Of a DNA stretch of 64,000 bases, positions 24,466 through 34,447 are shown piece by piece. The position numbers were made by a program, and so were the translations under genes. The stretch is taken from the NCBI GenBank assembly GCA_004123355.1, contig SCHM01000003.1:3615058-3679057 (forward strand), given 5' to 3'. How positions within the stretch are numbered: the first letter of the stretch is position 1; each line of letters begins with the position of its first letter. The notes beneath the pieces are model-generated. The model saw only the letters and a list, made by a program, of their open reading frames with translations, searched no databases and was not told the origin of the DNA. The DNA is from Amphirosellinia nigrospora (Eukaryota > Ascomycota > Sordariomycetes > Xylariales > Xylariaceae).

Positions 24466-25363
24466 ATGAGAGCTCCGTCTGTTATTCGCGTCGCGCTGCT
24501 AGGCCTCCAGGCATCGCTCTCGACGCAGTTAGCCCTTCCTAGCATCCCCTACCCAACCACCACCCTTGCAAACGTCACTGTCATTGACACCGAGCTGGTG
24601 CGCGAAGCTCAAGCTTTTGCACGTCAACATAGTAACGACATAGTCTATAATCACGTCATACGTGGGTGGCGTAAGTAGCTTGCTTCCAGAACCATCTACC
24701 GTTACTACAAGATACCAAGTACTGACCCGACGGAATGATTAGTCTACAGCTCCATCGCCATCGCTCGCAATGAGACCCTCCGCCGCACGGTGGATCTCGA
24801 GGCGCAAGCCATAGCCTCGCTCTTGCACGATCTCGGCTGGGGGCGCCCAACTCGTCACTCATCAGCCCCGACAAGCGCTTCGAGGTCGACGGCGCCTTCG
24901 CGGCGCGGGACTTCATCCGCAGCCGCAGCCGCAACCCGGCCGCCTGGAGCGACCAACGCCTCCAGCTCGTGTGGGATTCCATCGCTCTCCATACCCAGCA
25001 GTCGATCTTCCAGTACAAGGAGGACACCGTGGCTCTCACGGGTGCCGGCATCTTCATGGACTTCACCGGCCCGGCCATGGGAGTGACGCAGCAGGAGTAC
25101 GATGCCGCCATCACCGCGTTCCCGAAGACGCAGTTCTTACAGGGGGTCAAGGAAGAGTATCTCTGGCTCTGCGCAACCAAGCCAAACACTACCTATGGTG
25201 AGTTTGCGCCAGCGTGTTTCCTGTCATCTTGAATTTCCTTTTCTATCTTGATTGAACTTTGGCACTAATTTTCCACCCAGACACGTTCCTAGAACCGTTT
25301 GGCGACGCCTATGTCGCAAACTATTCTTCGAAGGGACACCGCATCTTTGACATGACTCCTTAA
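24466..25363 (+). CDS. HD-domain protein with N-terminal signal peptide
   Basis: Exon 1 (24466-24670) starts with a likely signal peptide (RVALLGLQASLSTQLALPS). It then encodes ELVREAQAFARQH and NHVIRGW, the first HD-domain histidine. Exon 2 (24743-25197) continues LYSSIAIARNE, ASLLHDLGW (the HD pair), then after a frame change SLISPDKRFEVDGAFAARDF, WDSIALHTQQS and GAGIFMDFTG, which carry the later metal ligands. Exon 3 (25281-25363) ends GHRIFDMTP. Both introns have canonical borders. The change sits in GGGGG at 24839-24843; one more G joins LGW to GAPNSS. Family: fungal HD-domain proteins related to cyanamide hydratase-like hydrolases; the substrate is not evident. A signal peptide on a metal-dependent HD hydrolase suggests a secretory or vacuolar location (inference). 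Confidence 0.78.
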
Positions 25364-26680
25364 AGCTTGTTAACTACAAGGCCAAGTCATCAGAATTGTC
25401 GAGTTGGGATGTAACGACTATTGGAAAGTTGGGGATGAGAGCAGGATAGAATTTGGAATTTGGAATTTGTGAAATAGACCTTCGCCATCCTTTATTGTTT
25501 TATATAGATCGTCATGTAAACACCCACAATACTTGTATTGTTAGACCTTTGCTCCTGTCTCTCCTGATCCGCGATGAGATGTCTCTATGCGTATAAAAAT
25601 ATCTGCGTACCCAGAGTACCTTTTTGTTACACGGATCTAACAGAATACGGACTTACATACATGAATCGTACGAGTCTCGGAGTCTACACCGAACAGCCTA
25701 CACCGAGGACCGAGACAAACCAGACTCCGGAAGCACATGCTTACAAGACTATGGGATACGACGCTGCTGAAGTATACAAGGTCCAGGAGTCTCCTGCTTA
25801 GAGGGATAGAAAGAGAGATCCTCATGGCGGCCTTGGCTCCATAGTTAATTATAAAAAATTGATCTCTTTCTAAGCCCTTGTTACACTTTTAGGCAGGTGG
25901 CTTTTCTTGAGGCTTGGTGATTGGACGTACTTGTAGAATATTGAAGCCGAGGAACCCCCGCCCGTCGCGAAGTTATAGGACTCGAGGGCGGCGATATACT
26001 GCGTCCAAATATCACACAAGTGCGCAAGATGAGTTGGCTTCCGATGTAAGTGTCTCGGGGTTTATGACACAGAATACCTAGAAACAGGCAATGAAATTTA
26101 TGTTTTAATTATTCCTCGCTACTACGGCTCCAGTTGAGGATAAAGGTAAATAGTACATAGTGCGAATAACACTCGGTCGACCTGAGGGCGTACATTGCAG
26201 AATATAAGGTGGGCTAGTCACGTTGTACAAGAAGATGTGGCCGTACCTGGACTTACCGCTAAGGATATTTCACCTTTCCACTTAGATTTACAGGCGGTTA
26301 GACGACATTGATGGTGCAATTGTCTGCGAATGGAGATATGGCATGATTACTGGTCAATTTGCCTGTCTTCATAGAGTGCAGTGTTTTCGTGCGCAAGCAA
26401 GTTGCTAGTTGCTAGTTGCTAGTTGCTAGTCCTACTTCGCATCATGATGGTGCAGGTTCATTACACATTACGAAAAGCGACGACGTGAACATGGTTTCGG
26501 TTTCTCCCGCCCTCCCATCCGCTCCACCCACCTCGTTGAGAATCCGTGCCCATTAACGGTAACGGGCCATATCCAACGGTGGGCGAAACCGAACTCCGTA
26601 ACCGTCCCCTTAGTCATGATTGGCGCGCGCCTGTCGAACGGGGTAGAGGTATTGAGCAGATAAGGCATGAGCTCGAAGAG
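25364..26680. other. intergenic; contains a small tandem repeat
   Basis: No supported gene. A plus-strand frame at 25574-25801 lacks any domain. At 26401-26430 the 7-mer GTTGCTA is repeated four times. The right end is the 3' flank of the tma20-like gene. Confidence 0.4.
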
Positions 26681-27467
26681 TTAGTCAGTGCCCAGCTTCC
26701 ACAGCCCATCGCCCAAGTAATGCGCATCCTCGATGACGGGCCCTTTACCCTTATCCTTCACCTCCTTTGTGCCCATTACTAGGAACCCCACCGCGCATGC
26801 CTCCGTTTTCCCCTCGGCCCTTACGATAACAGGCTCGCCCTTCTCCAGCTCCCTCGTCCACCTATCGTCTTCGTCAAGGCCCTCCCCCGCACCATCTACC
26901 GCGCGATCTGTAAGGACGCCGCTGGGTAGTCGTCCGCCGGCCGATGTTAGGCCGGGCGCCATAAGTGTTGCGCCCGAGAGAACGAAGCGGATCGCCCCGG
27001 TCGATGCGTATGCTAGGAAAAGCGGCAGGGAAGCGGTGGACGAGCCTGAGGTGTGGCAGGAGCGTTGCCATATCATGCTGGAAGAACAATGGTTCTCCAT
27101 CTAGGACGTACAGCGTACATCGGTCGGGCAGCTTCATAGACTCTAGAGAGCCCTTCTTAGGGAGTATCTCTTCGATATAGCGGCTTAGGAGCGGGTATGT
27201 TTGTAACAGCGATTGTCGGAGATTTCGCTGTACTGACGACTTCAGTTTTGATTTGGGGGCCGTCTGTATCCTGCAGATTGTTGAGAGCACTTGTTAGTCT
27301 TGATCATCTAGATCTCTTCCAGGGGACAAAAGGGCAGGCGGAGTTGGAGTTATAAGAAACTGGGAAATCGGAATGTGGCGAGGCATTGGTGGCGTATTGT
27401 TCAATCGTGACGGTATAGTATAGTTGAAATCTGGAAATCAATCATCGACTTACTCTTTCTTAAACAT
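26681..27467 (-). CDS. tma20: Tma20/MCT-1 family ribosome-associated PUA protein
   Basis: Exon 1 is only 14 nt (27467-27454, MFKKE), followed by a 183-bp intron and exon 2 from 27270. Together they give MFKKEIQTAPKSKLKSSVQR, the hallmark start of Tma20/MCT-1. The N-terminal DUF1947-type domain continues TYPLLSRYIEEILPKK, KLPDRCTLYVLDGEPLFFQH and LRLVHRFPAAFPSIRIDRG. The PUA domain has AIRFVLSGATLMAPGLTSAGG, EKGEPVIVRAEGKTEACAVG and EDAHYLGDGLW. The protein partners Tma22/DENR in 40S recycling and re-initiation. The frame changes between DRG and AIRF at CCCC 26995-26998 (GGGG on the coding strand); two missing G would restore it. An acidic insertion between the PUA strands (GEGLDEDDRW) is slightly longer than usual. 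The identification is strong. Confidence 0.9.
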
Positions 27468-28031
27468 TTTGGCTGCTCCGTCCGCGGTAGGGGCAGTTAA
27501 TTTTGGTATGTACGGTGGTGCTATAGAAAGCTTGTGAAAGTTTGGAGGGGCAATTCTGTAGCAGACGCGTGAAAAGGACAGCCCCGCATTGCGCATTGGC
27601 GGGACATAACTATATTGGGACGAGGGGCAATCCCGCAAAGTGGGCCCCCGTCACATGGGCTAACCTTGGGGCCTCCGTCATCATACGAGCCGGCTTCGAA
27701 CAGGCTCCCAGGACTTCTGCTGAGGGTCAAGGGACGGACGGCCTAGATAGATTTGGATTTGGATTTGGATTTGAACGCCGAATATCTCGAATATCACGTA
27801 TATAAAGTGCCCTACAAAGTGGATGCACGACGTGACTTATACGCATGGTAAGTCGTTATTGTAAAACCATCATGCTTCATTATTCGTACATGTAGCGACA
27901 GCTACACTATGATCATCATTAACCCTATTGATACAACCCCCAGCAGCAGCATCATCGCATCATCGCATCATCGCATCGCATCCGTAGGGATAGTAGTTGC
28001 GACTCATGTATGGATGAGAAGCGAGGCCGGT
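27468..28031. other. intergenic between tma20 and I78 gene
   Basis: Contains the tma20 promoter and the 3' flank of the I78 gene. Low-complexity repeats: GGATTT units at about 27752-27772 and CATCGCAT units at about 27951-27982. No gene seen. Confidence 0.45.
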
Positions 28032-28363
28032 CTAGCCGTGCTGAACGTGTGAGACGGTGCCGTCGTCCTTGACGTGGACGTTGAGTCTGTCGGGCTTGAA
28101 GTCCTTGGTGACCATCATTCCGGGTTTAATTACGCGGCATTCCTGAGGTAGGTCTTTTACGCAAAAGTTCTGCAGGGCGCGAAAAGAGGCACGTTAGCCG
28201 AGCTGGGCTGAAGAAGCGGGATGTAAGAAAGAATGACCTTCCGGCGTATACTCACTGTTTCGCTGTGCGAGTCATCGGAAACGGTCTTGCCAACCAACTT
28301 GTTAGTCCACTGCTGCGTCGCATCCGACGAGTTATCAGTGATACCGGGGACGATTAGAGGCAT
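28032..28363 (-). CDS. small peptidase inhibitor I78-family protein
   Basis: Exons 28363-28256 and 28169-28032, with a GTGAGT...CTGCAG intron of 86 bp, give 81 residues with no frame break. The start is the only in-frame Met. Key segments: WTNKLVGKTVSDDSHSE, CVKDLPQECRVIKPG, then KPDRLNVHVKDDGTVSHVQ and a terminal HG. The RLNV...DDGTV..V pattern and the RVI.PG loop are typical of the I78 family of small serine-protease inhibitors (potato-inhibitor-like fold). There is no signal peptide, so it is probably cytosolic. It may protect the cell from its own subtilisin-type proteases, as known for some family members. Small size with two exons and a conserved ending makes the call fairly secure. Confidence 0.83.
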
Positions 28364-29573
28364 GTTGCTGGCTGTTCTGGTTTGTGGAGTTTGTGAAGTT
28401 TGTTATGGTGTGTAGAGTTGTAGGGGAGGATTTGGTGCTGTCAAGGCTTAAGTGTGAATTACCTGCTGAAAGACAAGCTTGATTCTTTATACTCCAAGCT
28501 GCAGAGAGCCGCGCAACATCTAGGCAATCACCTCGGCCAGTGACGTCAGCTTTAGATCGTACCTGTCCTACCTACCATATCACGTGGCGCGCTCCGCATC
28601 GGGTAAGGTAAAAAGAAACCAGTAAGCTATCCTGTTATTTCATCATATAGAACCTTAACAACTTTCGTTCACCTGATTCCTTTGCAACTTGTCGAACCCA
28701 GGCGTTATTTTCTGGGTCACCGCAAAACTAGCAACTGCCAGGCGAGCTATAAAGTTCAAACCGGTCCCGAATGACGAGATGCAGATCTTTTGTTTCAATG
28801 AGGACATGACGGTGGACAACTGCCTCCCTTACTGGCAGGACAGGCGTGATACGTGTGATACGTGTAATACGCCACAAAGCGAGCAAACAGGAACTAATGC
28901 GAGTGAGAGCCATGTCTTGGGTGATAATTTGGGCACCTATACCAAATCAACTATGTACCTATTCACACTGCAGGCTCAAGTTCTGTTCGTTCTGTCAAGG
29001 CACGGCTGACACATACGCACAGCCACGTCCCTCTCAACATACATAATCTAGCAATAGCCCTGAGACAATGTCTCGGCCATGGGATTTAGCACGTACAACC
29101 CACCAATCATCGATATATCCAGCCCTACGTTTTAGACCGAAACTCATACTCTTCACGACAATGCGTGATTATACATAACCACACTCTGCTTCCTGTAGGA
29201 CTTCTGCTCTGTATCTGTTATCGAGCAACCGGTAGGAGGATGTGATTCGGAATCTCTTTCTAATATTTCCGTGAAGCAAAACGATTAGGATGATGCATGT
29301 CACCTAATAGTTTCCGGCCATAGTGGTCTCTGAGGCCGCATGACAATATCCCACGGCATGTTCAGTCGCTTTGTGGCCGTATGGCGGGGGAAAAAAACAG
29401 CGACACGTTTTCATTTTAATTAGCGCGTAAAATACTTCGAATTGTCCAACGTTGCGCACAAGATGCGAGGCTTGGCTTGCTTGTTATCTAAAATAAGCAG
29501 CAACATGTGTAATCAGTCTCAGCTCATCCTAATGTGGTGACCAGGGAAGGTATAGGGCATTAGGGGGCTGAGC
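28364..29573. other. intergenic left of the MITE
   Basis: Promoter of the I78 gene and gene-free sequence. Contains short repeats of GTGATACGT type near 28846-28870. A 106-codon plus-strand frame at 28689 has no recognisable feature. Confidence 0.4.
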
Positions 29574-29575
29574 TA

Positions 29576-29941
29576 CGGAGGTCTGGGCCAAAATCACCCA
29601 TTATCCTTGACAATGGTGCAAAGTGCAAATAGAAAAGATTGTATACGGTATGACGGCTTAGAGAGCAGTGTTTCGGGCGGCAATAGTTTTAAGAATACGG
29701 ACCACTAATTACGCTATAACGTTAGCGCAGATGGGGCACAGCAAGCGCTAGCTACAGCGGAGCTCAGGGCTGAGCCTACCTGGTTGGGTAGATGCCTAGT
29801 TAGCTTCTAAGGTTGTTAACGCTGTCGGGCTGCAGGCGGCCCGATGGACTGCTTGCCAAGCCGCCACACCGTATAGAATCTTTTCTATTTGCACTTTGCA
29901 CTATCGTCAAGGATAATGGGTGATTTTGGCCCAGACCTCCG
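29576..29941. mobile_element. MITE, 366 bp with long terminal inverted repeats and TA target duplication
   Basis: The left end (from 29576, CGGAGGTCTGGGCCAAAATC...) and the reverse complement of the right end (to 29941) match over about 90 bases with only a few differences. Weaker similarity runs further inward, to over 100 bases. The dinucleotide TA flanks both sides (29574-29575 and 29942-29943), as expected for Tc1/mariner-type insertion. The loop has no transposase frame. This is therefore a non-autonomous miniature inverted-repeat element, and its transcript would fold into a long hairpin. The slight divergence of the arms suggests it is not very recent. The family name is unknown to me. 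Confidence 0.85.
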
Positions 29942-29943
29942 TA

Positions 29944-30465
29944 CACATCCCACACATCCCGGCTGGCTGGCTGAGCTAGAGCTGCATTGTGCTGTAGACA
30001 GCAGAAAAGCAGCAGTCTCATTGCGCGGCGCCTAGTCACCGCTTAGACCTACATGGCCAAAGGACCAAAGCCCACCTCAGCTCATCAGCTCATTCGGGTT
30101 AAAATGGGGAATTTGCTGTAGGGCTGGCAGCTGGACCTCATCGTGGAGATGAGACGAGGCTTTCCAGACGTTATGGGCAAGGGTCTGCGTGATATAGGAT
30201 GTACAGTTCATGACAAAAACACTTTGCCAAACATGATAATAATCAGAGGTCATCCGCCTGGATGACTTCGCTCTCTGTTTGAGTTATAGATCACTTTCTT
30301 TGTTTTCTTGTTTTCACCGGTCACAGCAGCCTGAAGCTTGGAGTGACCTGTACTACATGAACCGACACACCGCAGGCGACGGTTCGTATCTTGAAAAAGA
30401 AAGAGTGAACGGACGGCCGAACACTGGTTAATCGATTCCACGACTATACTTATATAATATTTACC
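29944..30465. other. intergenic, promoter of the Cys-rich membrane protein gene
   Basis: No gene supported. It lies between the MITE and the next plus-strand gene and should include that gene's promoter. Confidence 0.4.
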
Positions 30466-30531
30466 TTGTCCATTCCCCAAACCCTCAGATCTGGATTCGC
30501 CAAGGCCGATCCTTGGAAGAACGTATTCACC

Positions 30532-31541
30532 ATGCATATACTATCAAGCTCCGCGATCCCTGCCGCGTTGATCAACATCCTTCTCCTTAACTTATTGTAT
30601 ACGGTTAGCGCAGCATCAGACCGATCGATATGTGTCCGGCAAAATGCTGCCGTATTAGCTGAAGCAGTAGGATGTGGAGACCGAGACACGTTAGAGAAAT
30701 GTTTCCTCGATGTTCCCAACTTCGTCACATTAGATGATGTGCAGAGATGTTTCATAGACGTCAACTGCACGACAGCAGAGGCGGCATCGGAGGCCGTGCT
30801 CATTCTTAACGGTTGCGATGAGAGCAAGCCAGTGCCCGAACTGCGCCGGGCGGGGCCCGGAAGCGGTGCCAGGTAAGCAACACAAGCCTTCCTTAACATG
30901 ACGTAAGAGCAACTCGACTAATGGCCGATTTACCAAAACCAGCTGCAACGCCCAACCCCACATCACAAGATAAGAGCCCAGAATCTACGAGTCCTGCGAC
31001 AGCAACAACCTCAAAGCTCTCACGGCCAACGGTATGCAGCACGGCACGCGTGTTCGGAACGACAGTTTGCCCCGTGACATCGCTCGGACATGACCACTTC
31101 TCTAGGCTACCATGCACATCAACAACGCTCACAACGATGGAGTGCGCAGCGACCAACGTCTGCTCGGATGACGGGATCTGCATATTCCGAGACGACAGCC
31201 TACACGTCAGCGGGTTGATCGTGACGATCGTGCTATCGCTCAGCATCGTCGGCGTCGTGGCCACACTGCTCTACTTTTACGCGCTGGAGCGGAGGGCGCG
31301 GCGGCTCGCGCGCGAGAAGCTCGAGGAAGAAAAGCGCTTGCTCAAGCTTAAGCTCGACCAGGAGGCCTCCGAGGCCAAGGCAAGAGAGTTTGCCAAGTTC
31401 CAGATGCAGAGAGAACGCCTCCGTCGCCAGCACACGGAGGCGCAAGAGTGGGCCAATAGACGCGGCATGAGTAGCCAGAGTAGCCAGAGTAGCCAGAATT
31501 CGCTGAATCCCTTTGGGAGCGGTGCTGCCGCCGTGGCTTGA
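30532..31541 (+). CDS. single-pass membrane protein with Cys-rich ectodomain and coiled-coil tail
   Basis: I prefer Met 30532 because a signal peptide follows (LINILLLNLLYTVSAAS); an upstream in-frame Met lies at 30466. Exon 1 encodes a six-cysteine ectodomain (CVRQNAAV, VGCGDRDT, KCFLDVPN, RCFIDVNC, LNGCDES) resembling CFEM-like extracellular proteins. A GTAAGC donor is at 30873. Exon 2, from about 30943, has a Ser/Thr/Pro-rich stretch, six more cysteines (TTVCPVT, RLPCTST, MECAATNVCSDDGIC), one transmembrane helix (LIVTIVLSLSIVGVVATLLY) and a basic/acidic helix likely to be a coiled coil (REKLEEEKRLLKLKLD). It ends with a SQSSQSSQ repeat. The splice phase does not fit by one base with the best acceptor, so the junction or one run in exon 1 is uncertain. 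Possibly a cell-surface sensor or adhesin; function not known. Confidence 0.6.
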
Positions 31542-32716
31542 GGCGTCTTCTTTTCTTTTTCTCTCGATGACGACTAAAAATAGGGGTTGGCTTTTTGGTT
31601 AATATTTGGGGCAGGACAGGGTCGTTTAACGATTGCATTTTCAAGGCGTTTTGGGTGTTGGGGCGCAGGCTCTTTTGAGTTTCTTTTTCTGCCATTTCTT
31701 TCCAATTCCTTCCCTCTTTCCTTTACTGTTACATCATGGTCAGGGAGTAGATCCGGTCGGTTCATTGCGTTAGTATGCGGGATTATTTCGCGTCAGAGAC
31801 CTCCAGTCTGATCTACGTAGGTAGCCATTAGCCTTCTCATCTATCATTGGGATCGCAATCTCCAACCCGAAATCTTGTTCTGCATCATCCAACTAAGCCG
31901 AAACAGTGAACGTATTAAAGTAAACTCGAGATCGGACCGTTAGTAGTCCAGTGAACACGGAGTGTTTTCTTTGGTTAGGTCGAATGTTGTGGCTAGTGCT
32001 TCAGAGAGTTGTCGGGCAAGGCTCTTCGTATACCGCTTTCTCGCTAACCCATTCGTCTCCGGCTTCCATTTGCTTGTATAAAGAGATGTCATCGATGAAT
32101 TTAATAATTGAATCTGTTGTCATCTTGGGTAATAAAATGGTCGTTCGTGTGGATTCTGTTCCGGTTATCCGCAACCCCCATCCTTGACCCCACCAATGAG
32201 ATAAACCGCGGTCTTTTCGTCAATGCATTTGGTCAATGTCCCAGCCTTATTGAACCCGATATCTGTTGTTGTATTGGTGAGTAAAAAGGCCCGTGTTAGT
32301 CACAAGAAGAGTATTCGAGCACGGTGGGTAGTGAATCCAGTGTTACCATCATCATCATTAACTTTTAATTTCTCTAGTAGTATCCCTAACCGTCGAAGAA
32401 TAGCCCAACCCGAGCCCACAAGCTGTATCGAAATATGTACGTGAAAAAGAATGCGAAAAGGGTTAAGAAAAGCCGTGAGGCAGGATAGAATACCTTGCAG
32501 CGAAGGCTAGTAAGTTTACACGGATGTAGATAGATCGGGGTTGTGACAGCACAGCTCCCACCCCCTTTGATCAATCTATGCATCCATCCTAATCCACCCC
32601 ATGTCGTGATTATTGTGGTAAAAAGACCAAGTTAGATGGCCCTTCAAAGAACGAGTTTATGTGAAAGGCGCTTGGCGGAATGGCGAGAGTTGGCGCATAG
32701 GAGGATCGTGACGCAT
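31542..32716. other. convergent intergenic region
   Basis: Between the 3' ends of the Cys-rich membrane protein gene and the TPT transporter gene. Short frames only; no domain seen. Confidence 0.45.
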
Positions 32717-34447
32717 TTACGCGGCGGGTGTAGGCAGAGACGAGCCAGGAAGACCACGGGACCAGCTCATGAAAACCAAGGCCACAAAGAAGAGACCACC
32801 GCAGATAGCGCCTAGCTTGAAGCCAGCGGGGTTGCTGCGGCGCACTTCGTTGATCGTTAGCTTGGCATCTGTGGTCATTTGTTGCAGCTTCTCAGAACCG
32901 AGCTTGTAGTAGACCAGACCAGCAAGAGCGATGGAGTAGCCGAAGTACTGCTGGAGAGTGACCGGGTCACCAAAGATGGCCATGGAGGCGACAACCAGCA
33001 GGATATCCTTCAGCACACCTGACATGGTAAGAACAACTGCGTTCGTTTTGCCAATCTAAAACAGTATTAGTCCCAGAACAATCGACTCAGCGTTCGTAGT
33101 TCCATTATTATACATACCAGTAGCACAACAGATACATTCAAAAGGAAGGCGACGAATGCGTTGGCAAGCAGTGTGATCAGGCCAACTTGGAGGATATCGC
33201 CTGTAGTCATACGCGGAAGCTCAATCAAAATGGTGAAGAAACCGTTAATGACAGCGCATGCAGGAGCATAATCTAGTTGGAAATTAGCTGTTGCTCCAAT
33301 AGCGTATGATTTCAATGACCATGATAGGAACGCCGGCGTGATGACACAGCCTCTGCGTTCCTCGACCAAAGAAACTGATGTTGGGCGGTCTCTTACAGTA
33401 TACAGACACCAGAGGGTCCATCTTGAATTCGTCGGAGCTCAGTAGGCGCTGAACCATGACCAGTCGTAGTGCCTCACATACAATGCCGGTAACTTGGACT
33501 AGACTGGGTGTTAGATTGACTTTTCCAACAATTGAGGGCAAATCGCATCGTACTGATAAATCCTAGCCCGTCGAACTTTAGCTCGCCGAAGGAGGCGATA
33601 GCCACACCAATCACAATGGCCGACACATTGACCAACTTGTTCAAGTTCGGGGCAGCCATGCCGAATGCCCATGTGGCGAGGAGAGTGGCAACAGCGTTTG
33701 TAGCCTATCATGAAATAGTTAGATATGGGGGTAACGCTCATCGTGCACCACGAAGCAACTAACCTTGAGCATCTGGATGAAGGAAACACTCAGGTACAGG
33801 TAAGCAAAGTTACCAAAGATCAAGCTCAAACTGAACATAATGCCGATGGGCACAATAGCCTTCCTATTCCGTTCATCAGCAAGCTGCCCTTATTCTATAG
33901 CCTTCTGTTCACGCAGTCTCACATGTAAGTGTTGGTGTTCATGGGCACCTTGTGGCGCGAATCAAGCGTTGTCGTGAATTTGGCCATGAGCTGTGTCATG
34001 ATTGTAGCAAAGGCCATGTGCCATGTTGTCAAGAATAAGGCTAAAAACAGCGGATATTAGAACTCTATCATAGCGCCGACGCGTAAACGTGCCATCGAAC
34101 GGGCGCAGAAATACTACTTACGGTAATCTAGTCATCCAGTTAGTTGATGCTCATCACAACGGGTTTCCACCCTAAAGAGAAAAGGGCTCGACATAGTAGA
34201 GCTAGGGAGAGACATACCGAACTTGGCGCTGAAGAGAACCCATTTGTTGAAGAGAATCACACTAGAACTTAAAGCAATCCACAGCCTACAGAAACGGTCA
34301 GCGATCTATCCTTCACGGCGGTGGTTGTCTCGTTGATGGGTTGCTCTCATACGCGATGTAGAATGCCGGGTGAATGTTTCGGGTTGTTGGTGCCGGAGCC
34401 ACCCCGCCGCTCTCGAGCTTGCGCTCGTCATTGCTCGGTGCACCCAT
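32717..34447 (-). CDS. TPT/DUF250 (SLC35-like) nucleotide-sugar or triose-phosphate transporter
   Basis: Nine exons: 34447-34353, 34285-34218, 34127-34122, 34040-33923, 33863-33764, 33704-33554, 33498-33397, 33272-33118 and 33055-32717. They sum to exactly 1,134 nt (377 residues) with no frame break. The chain reads FYIALWIALSSSVILFNKW, FLTTWHMAFATIMTQ, IFGNFAYLYLSVSFIQMLKA, NAVATLLATWAFG, GIVCEALRLVMVQRLL, YYAPACAVINGFF, and GKTNAVVLTMSGVLKDILLV plus GYSIALAGLVYYKLG, which are the classic TPT-family signatures. About ten membrane helices; probably a Golgi or ER antiporter. The C-terminal 50 residues are less conserved-looking. Exon 3 is only 6 nt. The exact substrate (GDP-mannose, UDP-sugar or phosphate ester) cannot be read from the sequence. 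Confidence 0.9.
34122..34127 (-). other. 6-nt microexon of the TPT transporter gene
   Basis: The coding-strand sequence ATTACC lies between CTAG and GTAAGT. It supplies D-Y and the first base of a Pro codon, turning ...SAKF|PLFLTT into SAKFDYPLFLTT, which fits the family. Without it the frame is still kept (6 nt) but the conserved aromatic residue is lost. Confidence 0.75.
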
